A stretch of 64,000 bases of DNA from an uncultured Bacilli bacterium (GCA_947632375.1 CANRPF010000003.1:1-64000), one strand, 5' to 3'. Positions 35,800 to 44,187 are shown, numbered from the stretch's first letter. Numbers and translations: made by a program. The notes: generated by a model not told the origin, from the letters alone.

Positions 35800-35876
35800 G
35801 CACCCATAGCTCAATTGGATAGAGCGCTAGACTACGGATCTAGAGGTTAGGGGTTCGACTCCCTTTGGGCGCACCA
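35800..35876 (+). tRNA. tRNA-Arg (ACG)
   Basis: Anticodon loop reads CTACGGA (ACG, so A34 needs TadA deamination to inosine). CCA is encoded. The acceptor arms GCACCCA and TGGGCGC contain an A3-C70 mismatch where Bacillus relatives have a G-C pair; the rest folds normally. A TATAAT box lies near 35774. Confidence 0.95.
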
Positions 35877-35914
35877 TTGACGTTTCTATTCGAACTTTTT
35901 CGAATTCTATATAG

Positions 35915-35938
35915 AGAACTTGCAAAAAGTTCTTTTTT
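35915..35938 (+). terminator. Terminator after tRNA-Arg
   Basis: Seven-base stem AGAACTT with AAGTTCT, five-base loop, then six T. It overlaps the -35 box of the putative antisense RNA promoter. Confidence 0.75.
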
Positions 35939-35948
35939 ATGTTATTAT
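35920..35948 (+). promoter_or_regulatory. Promoter of putative antitoxin RNA
   Basis: TTGCAA at 35920-35925 and TATTAT at 35943-35948 with a 17-base spacer, directed at the structured region 35955-36075. Confidence 0.55.
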
Positions 35949-35954
35949 GAATAT

Positions 35955-36076
35955 GCCAAGGAAACTTGCATAAAATAAAAAAGGATACATTTGATTGGGC
36001 TAATCAAATGCAATCCCTTATTTAGGATAGCATCTGAAATCAACGAATGTTGAAATCAGATGCTTTTGCTATTTTA
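35955..36076 (+). ncRNA. Putative type I antitoxin RNA, convergent with the small toxin gene
   Basis: About 120 bases downstream of a plausible promoter. It contains two hairpins: CATTTGATT with AATCAAATG (35988-36010) and a fifteen-base stem with an AA/AA internal loop (36030-36044 with 36049-36063), followed by TTTTGCTATTTT. Blocks GCATCTGA (36030) and CAAATGCAATCC (36005) occur again as direct repeats in the toxin 5' region (36193 and 36208), so the two convergent RNAs could pair there. The second hairpin lies just past the toxin stop and could also end the toxin mRNA. Confidence 0.55.
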
Positions 36077-36146
36077 GAAATAAAATAATTACGACTAAGA
36101 ATAGGAGTAATATTATAATAAATTGAGAAAATTCTCTTTTTGTCAT
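36069..36146 (-). CDS. Putative type I toxin peptide, 25 residues
   Basis: ATG at 36146, preceded by AAAGGTGGTGG. Sequence MTKREFSQF followed by a run of Ile, Leu, Val and Phe, ending with Lys: a short basic head, a membrane-spanning segment and a basic end, like Fst or holin-like type I toxins. The mRNA leader can fold CTTTCT-TTATCA with TGATAA-AGAAAG (36059-36087 offset on the plus strand at 36159-36187), which would partly bury the Shine-Dalgarno. No Pfam-level similarity is claimed. Confidence 0.6.
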   Translation of the reverse strand: MTKREFSQFIIILLLFLVVIILFLK

Positions 36147-36240
36147 TAATACCACCACCTTTCTTTTATCATTTGATAAATAGAAAGGGAAAGCATCTGA
36201 TATATTCCAAATGTATCCACTAATATCGTATCGAACAAAT
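36147..36240 (-). promoter_or_regulatory. Structured 5' leader of the toxin gene with direct repeats
   Basis: Contains the SD-proximal stem (36159-36164 with 36182-36187, and 36166-36171 with 36174-36179) and the repeat blocks GCATCTGA (36193-36200) and CAAATGTATCC (36208-36218). The promoter is not clear; several AT-rich candidate boxes lie near 36240. Confidence 0.5.
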
Positions 36241-36420
36241 GTTCTTTATACAATAAAAATTTTGAAAATAAAATATTTTTAGAAAAGGTATTGAGAAAGT
36301 AATTAATTAGAATTGCTAAATTTCATTAGAAAAGTTGTCGTATTTCTTCCTTTATGGCACTATATAGATATAAACTCGAACTTTTATAGCACGAGTATTT
36401 ATAATAGCAATTGGCTAATG
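36241..36420. other. Intergenic stretch with repeat of the tRNA-Phe hairpin
   Basis: No gene seen. At 36373-36396 lies a 24-base element 21 of 24 identical to 88-111, able to fold as ACTCG with CGAGT around a 13-base loop. Confidence 0.5.
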
Positions 36421-36421
36421 T

Positions 36422-36460
36422 AAAAATAGTACTAACTAAATGCTAGCACTATTTTTCTTT
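36422..36460 (+). terminator. Hairpin upstream of ogg
   Basis: Nine-base stem AAAAATAGT (36422-36430) with ACTATTTTT (36448-36456) and further T. No gene reads into it from the near left; it may end an unseen short transcript. Confidence 0.55.
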
Positions 36461-36501
36461 TATAAAAATATTGATATAATTATATTTATGAGAGGGTAGT
36501 T

Positions 36502-37335
36502 ATGAAGAAAATAAAATATAATGGTGAATTTGATTTAGATAATACAATAACATGTGGTCAAATATTTAGATTTAATGAAGAACTTGATGGCAGCTATACT
36601 ATTATAATTACTGATAGAGTAATTAATTTAAAAATATTAGACAATATATTATATGTAGAATCAAATAATGAACAAAATATAGAAGAGATTGTTAGAACTT
36701 TTTTAGATTTAGATAGAGATTATAATAAAATAATTGAAGATATAAAAAAGAAAGATAGTAAAATATCTAAATATTTAGATGAATCAATAGGTTTAAAAAT
36801 TATAAAACAAGAACCTATAGAATGTATTATAGAATATATAATAAGTCAAAATAATAGTGTTAGAAATATCGCTAGAAGTTTAAATTTATTAAGTGAAAAA
36901 TATGGTGAAAAAGTAATATTTAAAGATAAAGTTTATTATTTATTTCCAACATTAGAAACACTTTATAAACTAGAAAAAGAAGATTTTAGAAAATGTGGAG
37001 TAGGTTTTAGAGATAAATATTTATATGATATAATAAAGTCTATAAAAGAAAAAAAGCTAGATATAGATATAATTAATAATATGTCAACTAATGAAGCATT
37101 AGAATATTTAAAATCATTTAAAGGAATAGGTAATAAAGTAGCAAGTTGTATTTTATTATTTGCATATTTAAAATTTGATGTATTTCCTATAGATACATGG
37201 GTAAAAAAATTTATGCTTGATAATTATAATATTTCTTCAGAAGAAAAGATAAAAGAATATTGTAAAAATACTTATAAAGAATATAGTGGTTTAGCTATAC
37301 AATATATGTTTAATAGCAAAAGAAATAAAAATTAA
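36502..37335 (+). CDS. ogg: 8-oxoguanine DNA glycosylase/AP lyase (OGG1 type)
   Basis: 277 residues. Removes 8-oxoguanine from DNA. N-terminal FDLDNTITCGQIFRFNEE matches the OGG N-domain; the HhH-GPD core has FKGIGNKVASCILLF with catalytic Lys212 and FPIDTWVKKF with Asp231. AGAGGGTAGTT precedes the ATG. Stands alone. Confidence 0.92.
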   Translation: MKKIKYNGEFDLDNTITCGQIFRFNEELDGSYTIIITDRVINLKILDNILYVESNNEQNIEEIVRTFLDLDRDYNKIIEDIKKKDSKISKYLDESIGLKIIKQEPIECIIEYIISQNNSVRNIARSLNLLSEKYGEKVIFKDKVYYLFPTLETLYKLEKEDFRKCGVGFRDKYLYDIIKSIKEKKLDIDIINNMSTNEALEYLKSFKGIGNKVASCILLFAYLKFDVFPIDTWVKKFMLDNYNISSEEKIKEYCKNTYKEYSGLAIQYMFNSKRNKN

Positions 37336-37377
37336 TGTATATTTATGTAAAAATTAAATAAATAAATGAAATTATAT

Positions 37378-37406
37378 TTGCTTTTTTAAAAGTTTTATAT
37401 TATTAT
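37378..37406 (+). promoter_or_regulatory. Promoter of the pilin-like gene
   Basis: TTGCTT (37378-37383) and TATTAT (37401-37406), 17-base spacer. Confidence 0.5.
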
Positions 37407-37437
37407 TTACTTATAAAGTAGAATAAAGGAGATTTAT

Positions 37438-37884
37438 ATGAAAAAATTAGATAATAAAGGTTTTACATTAGTAGAATTATTGGCCGTTATGGTAGTTTTG
37501 GCACTATTAATGGTTATAGCTGCAAATGTTGCATTGCCAGCATTAGACAAATCAAGAAGAACAGGATTAGTTACTTATGCAGGTAGATTAACTGAAAAGG
37601 CACAAGAATTATTTATGTTAGGTACTGCTGGAGCTGCTAGTGGTGCATATAGTGTTGAACAATTAATGGGATCATCAGCAACAGAAAGTTATAAAGGTTC
37701 TATTACAGTTGCAGAAGACAATGGTAACTATACCTTCACTGTTAAAGATGTTTTATTTGACGTTAATAATGGTATTTGCATTCCGACAAATACAAAAATT
37801 ACACCTAATACTAAACAAGAAGATGTAGTAAAAAATTGTTCTAGTTTTACAAAAGGCGCAACAAGTTGTACTTGTCCAAGTTAA
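37438..37884 (+). CDS. Type IV pilin-like protein
   Basis: 148 residues. Short leader MKKLDNKG then FTLVELLAVMVVLALLMVIA, a perfect prepilin cleavage and helix motif with Glu at +5. The rest is a small pilin head with a C-terminal Cys-rich end (KNCSSF, TSCTCPS). AAGGAGATTTAT precedes the ATG. Could be the major subunit assembled by the machine at 9876-13543 or by another system; no peptidase gene is visible here. Confidence 0.88.
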   Translation: MKKLDNKGFTLVELLAVMVVLALLMVIAANVALPALDKSRRTGLVTYAGRLTEKAQELFMLGTAGAASGAYSVEQLMGSSATESYKGSITVAEDNGNYTFTVKDVLFDVNNGICIPTNTKITPNTKQEDVVKNCSSFTKGATSCTCPS

Positions 37885-37944
37885 AAAATAAGTTTTATAG
37901 TTTAAAAACATTTGCATAAATTTGTGATGTATGCTATATTATTA

Positions 37945-37971
37945 AGTAGTTAATTAATTAACTGCTTTTTT
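37945..37971 (+). terminator. Terminator of the pilin-like gene
   Basis: Self-complementary 22-base stretch AGTAGTTAATTAATTAACTGCT (one T-G pair) followed by six T, just before tRNA-Pro. Confidence 0.8.
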
Positions 37972-37973
37972 AT

Positions 37974-38050
37974 CGAGAAGTAGCACAACTTGGTAGTGCA
38001 CTTGGTTTGGGACCAAGGGGTTGCAGGTTCAAATCCTGTCTTCTCGACCA
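37974..38050 (+). tRNA. tRNA-Pro (TGG)
   Basis: Acceptor arms CGAGAAG and CTTCTCG pair fully, anticodon loop TTTGGGA gives TGG, CCA encoded. Lies four bases after the preceding terminator. Confidence 0.97.
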
Positions 38051-38061
38051 TGTTGATTTTT

Positions 38062-38085
38062 AAAGCTATTTAGGTAGCTTTTTTT
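38062..38085 (+). terminator. Terminator after tRNA-Pro
   Basis: Seven-base stem AAAGCTA with TAGCTTT, six-base loop, T run. Confidence 0.8.
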
Positions 38086-38154
38086 ATTTAACTTTTTATT
38101 TACAATATATTTTTTTTTTGCTATAATCTTTTATAGAATAGGAAGGTTATTGTT

Positions 38155-39861
38155 ATGGATAGTATGATAAGAGAAACTAATGAGAATTTAAGAGCGATTG
38201 TTGATAATTTAAAAAGTACTTTAGATACTTCTGTAAATACTTTAGAAAATATTCAATTGCAAATGGATAAAAAGGTTGATGAAGCTAAAAAATATAAAGT
38301 TCAAGTAGATAATGCTAAAGAACAGATAAAGTTATTAGAGGAAGAAAATGATAATTTAGATCAATCTTTAAGAGAGTTAAGTGAAAAATATAGTAAAATG
38401 AATTTAGTTTCTGTTATTGAAGCTGGAAATAAAGAAATTAAAGCTAAAATTAATAATAACTTGACTGAGATTAATAAATTAAGAGCTCATATAGCTGATT
38501 TAACTAATAAAGCAAGAACTATTAAAGATTTATTAATTAGTTTGAAAAAAGATAAAACTGTTAAAGAAGAAAAATTAGAAAATCTTAGTGCTGCTTATGA
38601 ATATTATAATGATAAGATTTCTGAAGTAATCGAATATGCTTTAAGTCATGAAAATAATTTGATGGATTATAAAGAAGTTGCTAAGAAAGTTAATTATGAA
38701 GAAAAAGAATCTGAAGTTCCTGAAATTGATGAAATAGAAAACACTATGATTTTTGATGAAATAGCTAATATTGATAATAATAAGAACTTCAAAGATGAGA
38801 TGTCTTTTATTGATGATCAAATTAATTCTAGTATTCAAAATGATGAAGATGAAATATCTGATGATGATATTAATAAATTAGTAGAACAATCTTTTAATAA
38901 ATATGATATAGGTACAAATGAAACTGATTCTTATGAAGAAGATAATTCAAGTGATGATGAAACAAGTGATGAAGTAGATGATAGTACAGCAGTATTTGAT
39001 ACAATTTTAGGTACTGTTGAAGATAAAGAACCAAAAGAAGATTTAAAACAAGATAAACCTTTTATTGAACCAACTATAGATAATACAGTAGAACCTATTA
39101 GTGTAGTTGAACCTGTTATTGAAGAAACTAATGTTGAATCAAATGATAATGTTTCAAATAATAATGATGAATCTGTTAATACTACTACTATTCAACCCGT
39201 TAATGATATAGAACCAATTGAAGAAGAAAGTTTAGATAATGAAAGTGCTGATAGGATAAATAAGATTAATGATTTATTTTCTTCAATAAATAATGATGAA
39301 GGAATAAATATTAATTCTAATAATGCTAATGATATTGAAAGTAAAATAGATAATGCTTATCAAGATGTTTTTGGTCAACCTTTAGAGGAAGAAAAGAAAG
39401 ATCCTACTTTAACTGATATATTTGGTAATCCTATTAAAGAAGAGAATTTAAATGAAACTAAATCACAATCTTTAGAGGAATTATTTACTGAGAATGGTAT
39501 AGATTTTAAGAAGTTTAAAGATGATGAACAAAATTATTTAAGAGAAATATATGATTATAATAAGTTTTTAAATATTTTAAATACTTTAAAGAGAAATAAG
39601 ATAAATTTAGATAATATTTATTATGCATTCAATATATTTGGTGAAATTAGTGCTAATGAAATGGAAGGTATTATTTCTAAGTTAATTAATGCTGGACAAA
39701 GTGTTGAAGCGATAGGATTAATATTAGAGAAATTACCTAAAATTAAAAAGTATAATTTAGATGAAGCTATTATTAGTTTTGGTGATTATATTAAAGATAT
39801 TGATATAACAGAACTTATTACTAAAGCGAAAGAATTGTATAACAATGGAGGTAATCAATAA
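38155..39861 (+). CDS. Coiled-coil protein with acidic disordered middle (568 residues)
   Basis: Unknown family. Residues 1-165 form a long coiled coil (heptads such as IKLLEEENDNLDQSLRELSE). Residues about 190-430 are very acidic, rich in Asp, Glu, Asn and Ser, and probably disordered. The last 120 residues (from about SLEELFTENGIDFKKF) are a helical domain with repeating pattern. No membrane segment or signal. The stop overlaps the next ATG by one base (TAATG), so both are translated together. A cytoplasmic structural or scaffold role is conceivable but not shown. Confidence 0.75.
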   Translation: MDSMIRETNENLRAIVDNLKSTLDTSVNTLENIQLQMDKKVDEAKKYKVQVDNAKEQIKLLEEENDNLDQSLRELSEKYSKMNLVSVIEAGNKEIKAKINNNLTEINKLRAHIADLTNKARTIKDLLISLKKDKTVKEEKLENLSAAYEYYNDKISEVIEYALSHENNLMDYKEVAKKVNYEEKESEVPEIDEIENTMIFDEIANIDNNKNFKDEMSFIDDQINSSIQNDEDEISDDDINKLVEQSFNKYDIGTNETDSYEEDNSSDDETSDEVDDSTAVFDTILGTVEDKEPKEDLKQDKPFIEPTIDNTVEPISVVEPVIEETNVESNDNVSNNNDESVNTTTIQPVNDIEPIEEESLDNESADRINKINDLFSSINNDEGININSNNANDIESKIDNAYQDVFGQPLEEEKKDPTLTDIFGNPIKEENLNETKSQSLEELFTENGIDFKKFKDDEQNYLREIYDYNKFLNILNTLKRNKINLDNIYYAFNIFGEISANEMEGIISKLINAGQSVEAIGLILEKLPKIKKYNLDEAIISFGDYIKDIDITELITKAKELYNNGGNQ

Positions 39862-40148
39862 TGGAATATTTATTTGATTTTGGATTTTCATTAGACGAAA
39901 TAAATAGTTTGAAAAGTAAATATGATAAAGTAGATATTGAAAAGTTAGAATCTTTTCCTAGATTAATAAAGAATAATTATCAATATTTAAATTCTTATGG
40001 AATTAATAATATGAAAGTTTGTTTTATGAATCATGTAAGAATGTTTTTTATGAATCCAGATAAATTTAGAAATATATTTACTAAATATGATAGAGCTGAT
40101 TTAGTAAGATGTATTGAAAAAAATGATGCTGTATTAGAGAAGTTATAA
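39861..40148 (+). CDS. Small helical protein coupled to the coiled-coil gene
   Basis: 95 residues, soluble, helical, not recognised. FDFGFSLDEINSLKSKYDKV and the later FRNIFTKYDRADLVRCIEKN recall the helical C-terminal domain of the protein before it, so it may be a paralogous domain or a partner. One-base overlap with the preceding gene; a strong terminator follows. Confidence 0.75.
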   Translation: MEYLFDFGFSLDEINSLKSKYDKVDIEKLESFPRLIKNNYQYLNSYGINNMKVCFMNHVRMFFMNPDKFRNIFTKYDRADLVRCIEKNDAVLEKL

Positions 40149-40175
40149 ACTATTATTTTAAATAATAGTTTTTTT
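40148..40175 (+). terminator. Terminator
   Basis: Ten-base stem AACTATTATT with AATAATAGTT, three-base loop, seven T. Touches the stop codon of the gene at 39861. Confidence 0.9.
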
Positions 40176-40215
40176 GTTAAATGATGTAAAAAACAACAAC
40201 ATATTTCGACATCAA

Positions 40216-40244
40216 TTTACATAGATATAGAATAGTGATATAAT
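40216..40244 (+). promoter_or_regulatory. Promoter of the glucosaminidase operon
   Basis: TTTACA (40216-40221) and TATAAT (40239-40244), 17-base spacer. Confidence 0.7.
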
Positions 40245-40268
40245 TATATTAATATAAGGAGGTGCTAA

Positions 40269-42002
40269 ATGATTAAATATAAAAATAAATTTATTTTAAT
40301 TTTTGTTTTATTATTTATATTTGCTTTAACTGCAAATGCTCAATCTGGTTATACTACAGATAAAACAGGGTTGAGTTTGAGAGATGCACCTTCTACTAAA
40401 AATAGTAAAGTTATTCTAACTATTCCATATAATGAAGAATTTTATATAAGTAATACAGAAGCTGGTACAGGTGGTGGTTGTAGCAATAATTGGTATTATG
40501 TATATTATAAAGGCAATTATGGGTATGTGTGTTCTTCATTGGTAGGAATAGTAGGAGAGTTAAAAACATCTTATGAAAGACCTTGGACAACTCCTAAAAA
40601 AGCTATTGTCGGTGGAGCAGAGTATATAAGTAATGGTTATATAGCTAAAGGACAATATACTTCATATTTAAAAAAATTTAATGTTAATCCAGAAGGTTAT
40701 TATAGTTTACATAATCATCAATACATGGCAAATTTAAGAGCACCAGCTAGTGAGGCAGCATCAACATATAAATCTTTAAATGAAAATAATTTTTTAAGTT
40801 ATGCATTTGAATTTACAATACCTGTATTTAATGATATGCCTGAATCTACTTATAACGCAAATATATATGATACAGGAAGAAAAGAAGCTGGAGTTCAAGA
40901 TGAAGCTTTTGAAACTTCAATTAAAGATTTCCCAGAAAGTTATAAACCTTATTTAAGATATTTACATACTATACATTCTAATTGGATATTTAAACCAATG
41001 AAAACAAATACTACTTTTGATGAAAGTTATTTGGCAGAAAAACCTGTTTGTAGTATAGAAATATCATCAGGACAATGTGATCAAAATAATTATACAGTAA
41101 CAGAATCAGGTTGGTGTATCGCTAATGAAGCATCTACAAAATTATTTTTAGATCCACGAAACTTTTTATCAGAAAAATATATATTTATGTTTGAAAATTT
41201 ATCTTTTTCAGAAAGATATAATGAAGAAATTGTACAAAGTGTATTAAATGGAACATTTATGTCTGATATTTCTGTATTAGATAATCAAAGTTATAAATCA
41301 ATTTTTGTTGAAGCAGGAAAAATAGCAAATGTTTCTCCATTATATTTAGCAAGTTTAGCAAGACAGGAAAGTGGTACGAAAGTATCTAAAACTACAAGTG
41401 GTGCAGAATTTACATATGAAGGATATACTTATTCAGGTTTATATAATTTCTTTAATATAGGAGCATCCTCTGGAGAGGAAAATCCTGCACTTGCAGGGCT
41501 AGTATGGGCAAATGGCGGAAAAGGTGTAAATGCAAGTACTGCCCAACCTAGTACAGATAATGTAGGTGATACAGCATCTTCAAATAATTTCTTATCACTT
41601 TTACAATTAAGTAAAACATCTAACTATGTTAAAGGATATGGAATTGGAACAACAATTGGAAGAATGAAAGAAATAGCAGGTGCAAGTGTTACTATCGTTG
41701 TAAAAGATAAAAATGGAAAAGTATTATCTGATACTGATGTCTTGGGTACAGGTTATACTATTGATATAACGGATGGAACAAATCAATCAACATTTAAATA
41801 TGTAATGTATGGTGATTTAAATGGAGATGGAGAAGTTAATTCTGCTGATTTATTAAGTATGAGACAACACTTATTAGGTACTAATAGTTTAAAAAATGAA
41901 TTCTTAGAAAGTGCTTATGTAAATAAGAAAAATGAAGTTAATTCGTCAAACTTATTAAAGTTAAGACAATATTTATTAGGTACATCTAATATAATTCAAT
42001 AG
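40269..42002 (+). CDS. Exported SH3b / N-acetylglucosaminidase with C-terminal dockerin
   Basis: 577 residues. Signal peptide (residues 1-24, ending ANA-Q), an SH3b domain (about 27-95: TGLSLRDAPSTKNSKVILTI), a middle region with YLRYLHTIHSNWIFKPM, then a GH73-like lytic domain (about 345-475) with SPLYLASLARQESGT and LYNFFNIGASSGE, as in LytG/LytD hydrolases. The last 64 residues are a type I dockerin: GDLNGDGEVNSADLLSMRQH is a full calcium loop, but the second (VNKKNEVNSSNLLKLRQY) has lost its Asp residues. So this wall hydrolase could be docked on a partner; the next gene is a candidate. Confidence 0.85.
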   Translation: MIKYKNKFILIFVLLFIFALTANAQSGYTTDKTGLSLRDAPSTKNSKVILTIPYNEEFYISNTEAGTGGGCSNNWYYVYYKGNYGYVCSSLVGIVGELKTSYERPWTTPKKAIVGGAEYISNGYIAKGQYTSYLKKFNVNPEGYYSLHNHQYMANLRAPASEAASTYKSLNENNFLSYAFEFTIPVFNDMPESTYNANIYDTGRKEAGVQDEAFETSIKDFPESYKPYLRYLHTIHSNWIFKPMKTNTTFDESYLAEKPVCSIEISSGQCDQNNYTVTESGWCIANEASTKLFLDPRNFLSEKYIFMFENLSFSERYNEEIVQSVLNGTFMSDISVLDNQSYKSIFVEAGKIANVSPLYLASLARQESGTKVSKTTSGAEFTYEGYTYSGLYNFFNIGASSGEENPALAGLVWANGGKGVNASTAQPSTDNVGDTASSNNFLSLLQLSKTSNYVKGYGIGTTIGRMKEIAGASVTIVVKDKNGKVLSDTDVLGTGYTIDITDGTNQSTFKYVMYGDLNGDGEVNSADLLSMRQHLLGTNSLKNEFLESAYVNKKNEVNSSNLLKLRQYLLGTSNIIQ

Positions 42003-42010
42003 GAGGATAA

Positions 42011-43339
42011 ATGAAAAAAATTAGAGTTTTATTAATATCGTTTTTTGCATTTTTTGCATTTTCTTCTGTTACTTTAGCAGCGGGTAGTGCAAGTTTATCA
42101 GTAAGTAGTACAAAAATAGAAAATGGTGCAAGTGTAAAAGCTTCTGTTACAGTAAAAAATGCTGCTGCTTGGAATGTAAAAATTTCAAGTAGTGGAAATA
42201 CAAATGGTTGTACACAAATATTTGCAGATGCATCTAGTGATGGAAATAATGTAACAAAAACTTTTACTGTAACTTGTAAAGCTACATCAGTAGGTGTAAT
42301 TAATTTTGTATTAAGTGGTGATATAACAAGTAGTGATGGAGTTAATACAAAAGTAAGTGGTAGCAAAGCAGTTACTGTAACTGCTCCAAGAGCAAAATCT
42401 AAAAATAATAAATTAAAATCTTTATCAGTAGAAGGCTTTACTATAAGCCCAGAATTTAATAAAGATGTAAATGAATATTCTGTTACTGTACCTTCTACTA
42501 CACAAACAATTAAAATTAATGCAACAAAGGAAGACAGCTATTCAAAAATAGAAGGAATTGGCGAAAAAAATGTTGAAGAAGGTACAAATGTTTTTGAAAT
42601 AATAGTAACTAGTGAAACCGGAGTTAGCAATGTATATAAACTTACAGTAGATGTATTAGATCAAAATCCTATTGAAGTCGTAGTAAATGGCGAAAAGTAT
42701 ACTGTAGTTAAAGTAGCTAAAAACTTAGAAAAACCTGAATTATTTGAAGAAACTACTATAAATATAAATGAATTTGAAATTCCAGCATTTATTAATACTG
42801 TAACTAACTATACTTTAGTTGGTTTAAAAAATGAAAATGGTGATATAAGTTTATTTATTTATGATAATGGAAACTATACTAAATATAATGAGTTTGTAAG
42901 TGCTAGATTAAATATTATATTTCTTGATATGAAAGACGTACCTAAAAATTATATTAAAGAAACTATAAAAATTAATGATCAAGAAGTAGTTGCATATAAA
43001 ATAGAAGATAGTAGTAATTATTTAGTATATGGTATTAATTTAGAAACAGGTAAAAAGAATTATTATTCTTATGATCCAAATGAAAATACTTTGCAAATAT
43101 TTGAACTTAAAAATTATGAAGATAAAGAAAAAGATATGAATAATAATAAATATTTAGTTTATATCTTATCAGTATGTATATTATTTTTAATTATTATTTT
43201 AGTTTTAGTTAATGCTAAATCAAGAAAATTAAAAAAACTTTTAAAATTAAAAAGTGTTGAGTTAGAAACTAAAGAAAAAGAAATTTCACTTGAAAAAGAA
43301 AAAAGAGAAACTAAACCTAAAAATAAAAAGAAAAAATAA
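42011..43339 (+). CDS. Membrane-anchored beta-sandwich protein, candidate dockerin partner
   Basis: 442 residues. Signal peptide (1-23, ending TLAA), an Ig/cohesin-like beta domain (about 24-125: GSASLSVSSTKIENGASVKA, WNVKISSSGNTNGC), a cadherin-like beta-sandwich domain (about 135-215: LKSLSVEGFTISPEFNKDVN, EYSVTVPSTTQ), a further region and a C-terminal membrane helix (about 380-398) with a basic coiled tail. AGGAGGATAA precedes the ATG, 8 bases after the dockerin gene. Whether the first domain truly binds dockerin is inference. Confidence 0.75.
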   Translation: MKKIRVLLISFFAFFAFSSVTLAAGSASLSVSSTKIENGASVKASVTVKNAAAWNVKISSSGNTNGCTQIFADASSDGNNVTKTFTVTCKATSVGVINFVLSGDITSSDGVNTKVSGSKAVTVTAPRAKSKNNKLKSLSVEGFTISPEFNKDVNEYSVTVPSTTQTIKINATKEDSYSKIEGIGEKNVEEGTNVFEIIVTSETGVSNVYKLTVDVLDQNPIEVVVNGEKYTVVKVAKNLEKPELFEETTININEFEIPAFINTVTNYTLVGLKNENGDISLFIYDNGNYTKYNEFVSARLNIIFLDMKDVPKNYIKETIKINDQEVVAYKIEDSSNYLVYGINLETGKKNYYSYDPNENTLQIFELKNYEDKEKDMNNNKYLVYILSVCILFLIIILVLVNAKSRKLKKLLKLKSVELETKEKEISLEKEKRETKPKNKKKK

Positions 43340-43342
43340 TTT

Positions 43343-43373
43343 AAGTAAATACAAATTATGTGTTTACTTTTTC
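43343..43373 (+). terminator. Terminator of the glucosaminidase operon
   Basis: Ten-base stem AAGTAAATAC with GTGTTTACTT (one G-T pair), then T run. Confidence 0.75.
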
Positions 43374-43374
43374 T

Positions 43375-43402
43375 TTTACTTTATTAAACAACTTGGTATA
43401 AT
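43375..43402 (+). promoter_or_regulatory. Promoter of recX
   Basis: TTTACT (43375-43380) and TATAAT (43397-43402), 16-base spacer. Confidence 0.6.
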
Positions 43403-43425
43403 TTAAATGAAAGAGTGTGTTTTAC

Positions 43426-44187
43426 ATGAAGATAGTAAAATTTAAAAAAGATAGAACTAGTAAATATAAAATATATTTAGATGATGATAATATTCTTCTT
43501 TTATATGATGATGTTATTATTAAATATAATTTATTAGTAAAGAAAGATTTATCTTCTGAATTATTAAAAGAAATTATTAAATATAATGATTTTATAGAGT
43601 CATATTATAAATCTATTAAATATATTAATAAAAAAATGAGAACAGAACTTGAAGTAAGAAAATTTTTAAAAAAAGAAGAATTAGATGAAACTAATATAGA
43701 TGAAATTATAAAAAGACTTTATAAAGATGGATATTTAAATAAAATAAATTATATTTGTGCATATATAAACGATCAATATAATTTAACTAATAATGGTCCT
43801 TTAAAAGTAAATAAAAGCTTAATTAGTTTAGGATATAAAGAGGAAGATATAATAGAATATATTAATAATTATGAATGGGATTCTCGTATAGAAAAGATAA
43901 TTTTAAAGAAAATAAAAACTAATCATAAATTAAGTAATAATAATTTAAAAATTAAAATTAATCATGATTTAATTAATTTAGGTTATTCTAAAGATAGTAT
44001 AAATGAAGTTATAAATAATGTTACATTTAAAGATGATTATGACATATTATCTAATGAATTAAGAAAAGTAAAAAATAAATATAAACTTAAATATAGTGAA
44101 GAAAAGTTAGAATATAAAGTTATAAATTATTTTTTAAAATTAGGTTTTGATTTAAGTGATATAAAGAGGTGTTATAATGAAAATTAA
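43426..44187 (+). CDS. recX: Regulatory protein RecX
   Basis: 253 residues. RecX modulates RecA filaments. Repeated three-helix units are seen: KMRTELEVRKFLKKEELDE with DEIIKRLYKDGYLNKINYIC, then GPLKVNKSLISLGYKEEDII and LKIKINHDLINLGYSKDSI. Long for RecX but usual for Bacilli. ATG 43426 is favoured; a GTG at 43417 in frame is the alternative. It overlaps the next gene by 11 bases. Confidence 0.88.
   Translation: MKIVKFKKDRTSKYKIYLDDDNILLLYDDVIIKYNLLVKKDLSSELLKEIIKYNDFIESYYKSIKYINKKMRTELEVRKFLKKEELDETNIDEIIKRLYKDGYLNKINYICAYINDQYNLTNNGPLKVNKSLISLGYKEEDIIEYINNYEWDSRIEKIILKKIKTNHKLSNNNLKIKINHDLINLGYSKDSINEVINNVTFKDDYDILSNELRKVKNKYKLKYSEEKLEYKVINYFLKLGFDLSDIKRCYNEN

Noticed and set aside
41986..42366. 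126-codon minus frame
   Set aside because: Antisense of the beta-sandwich gene.
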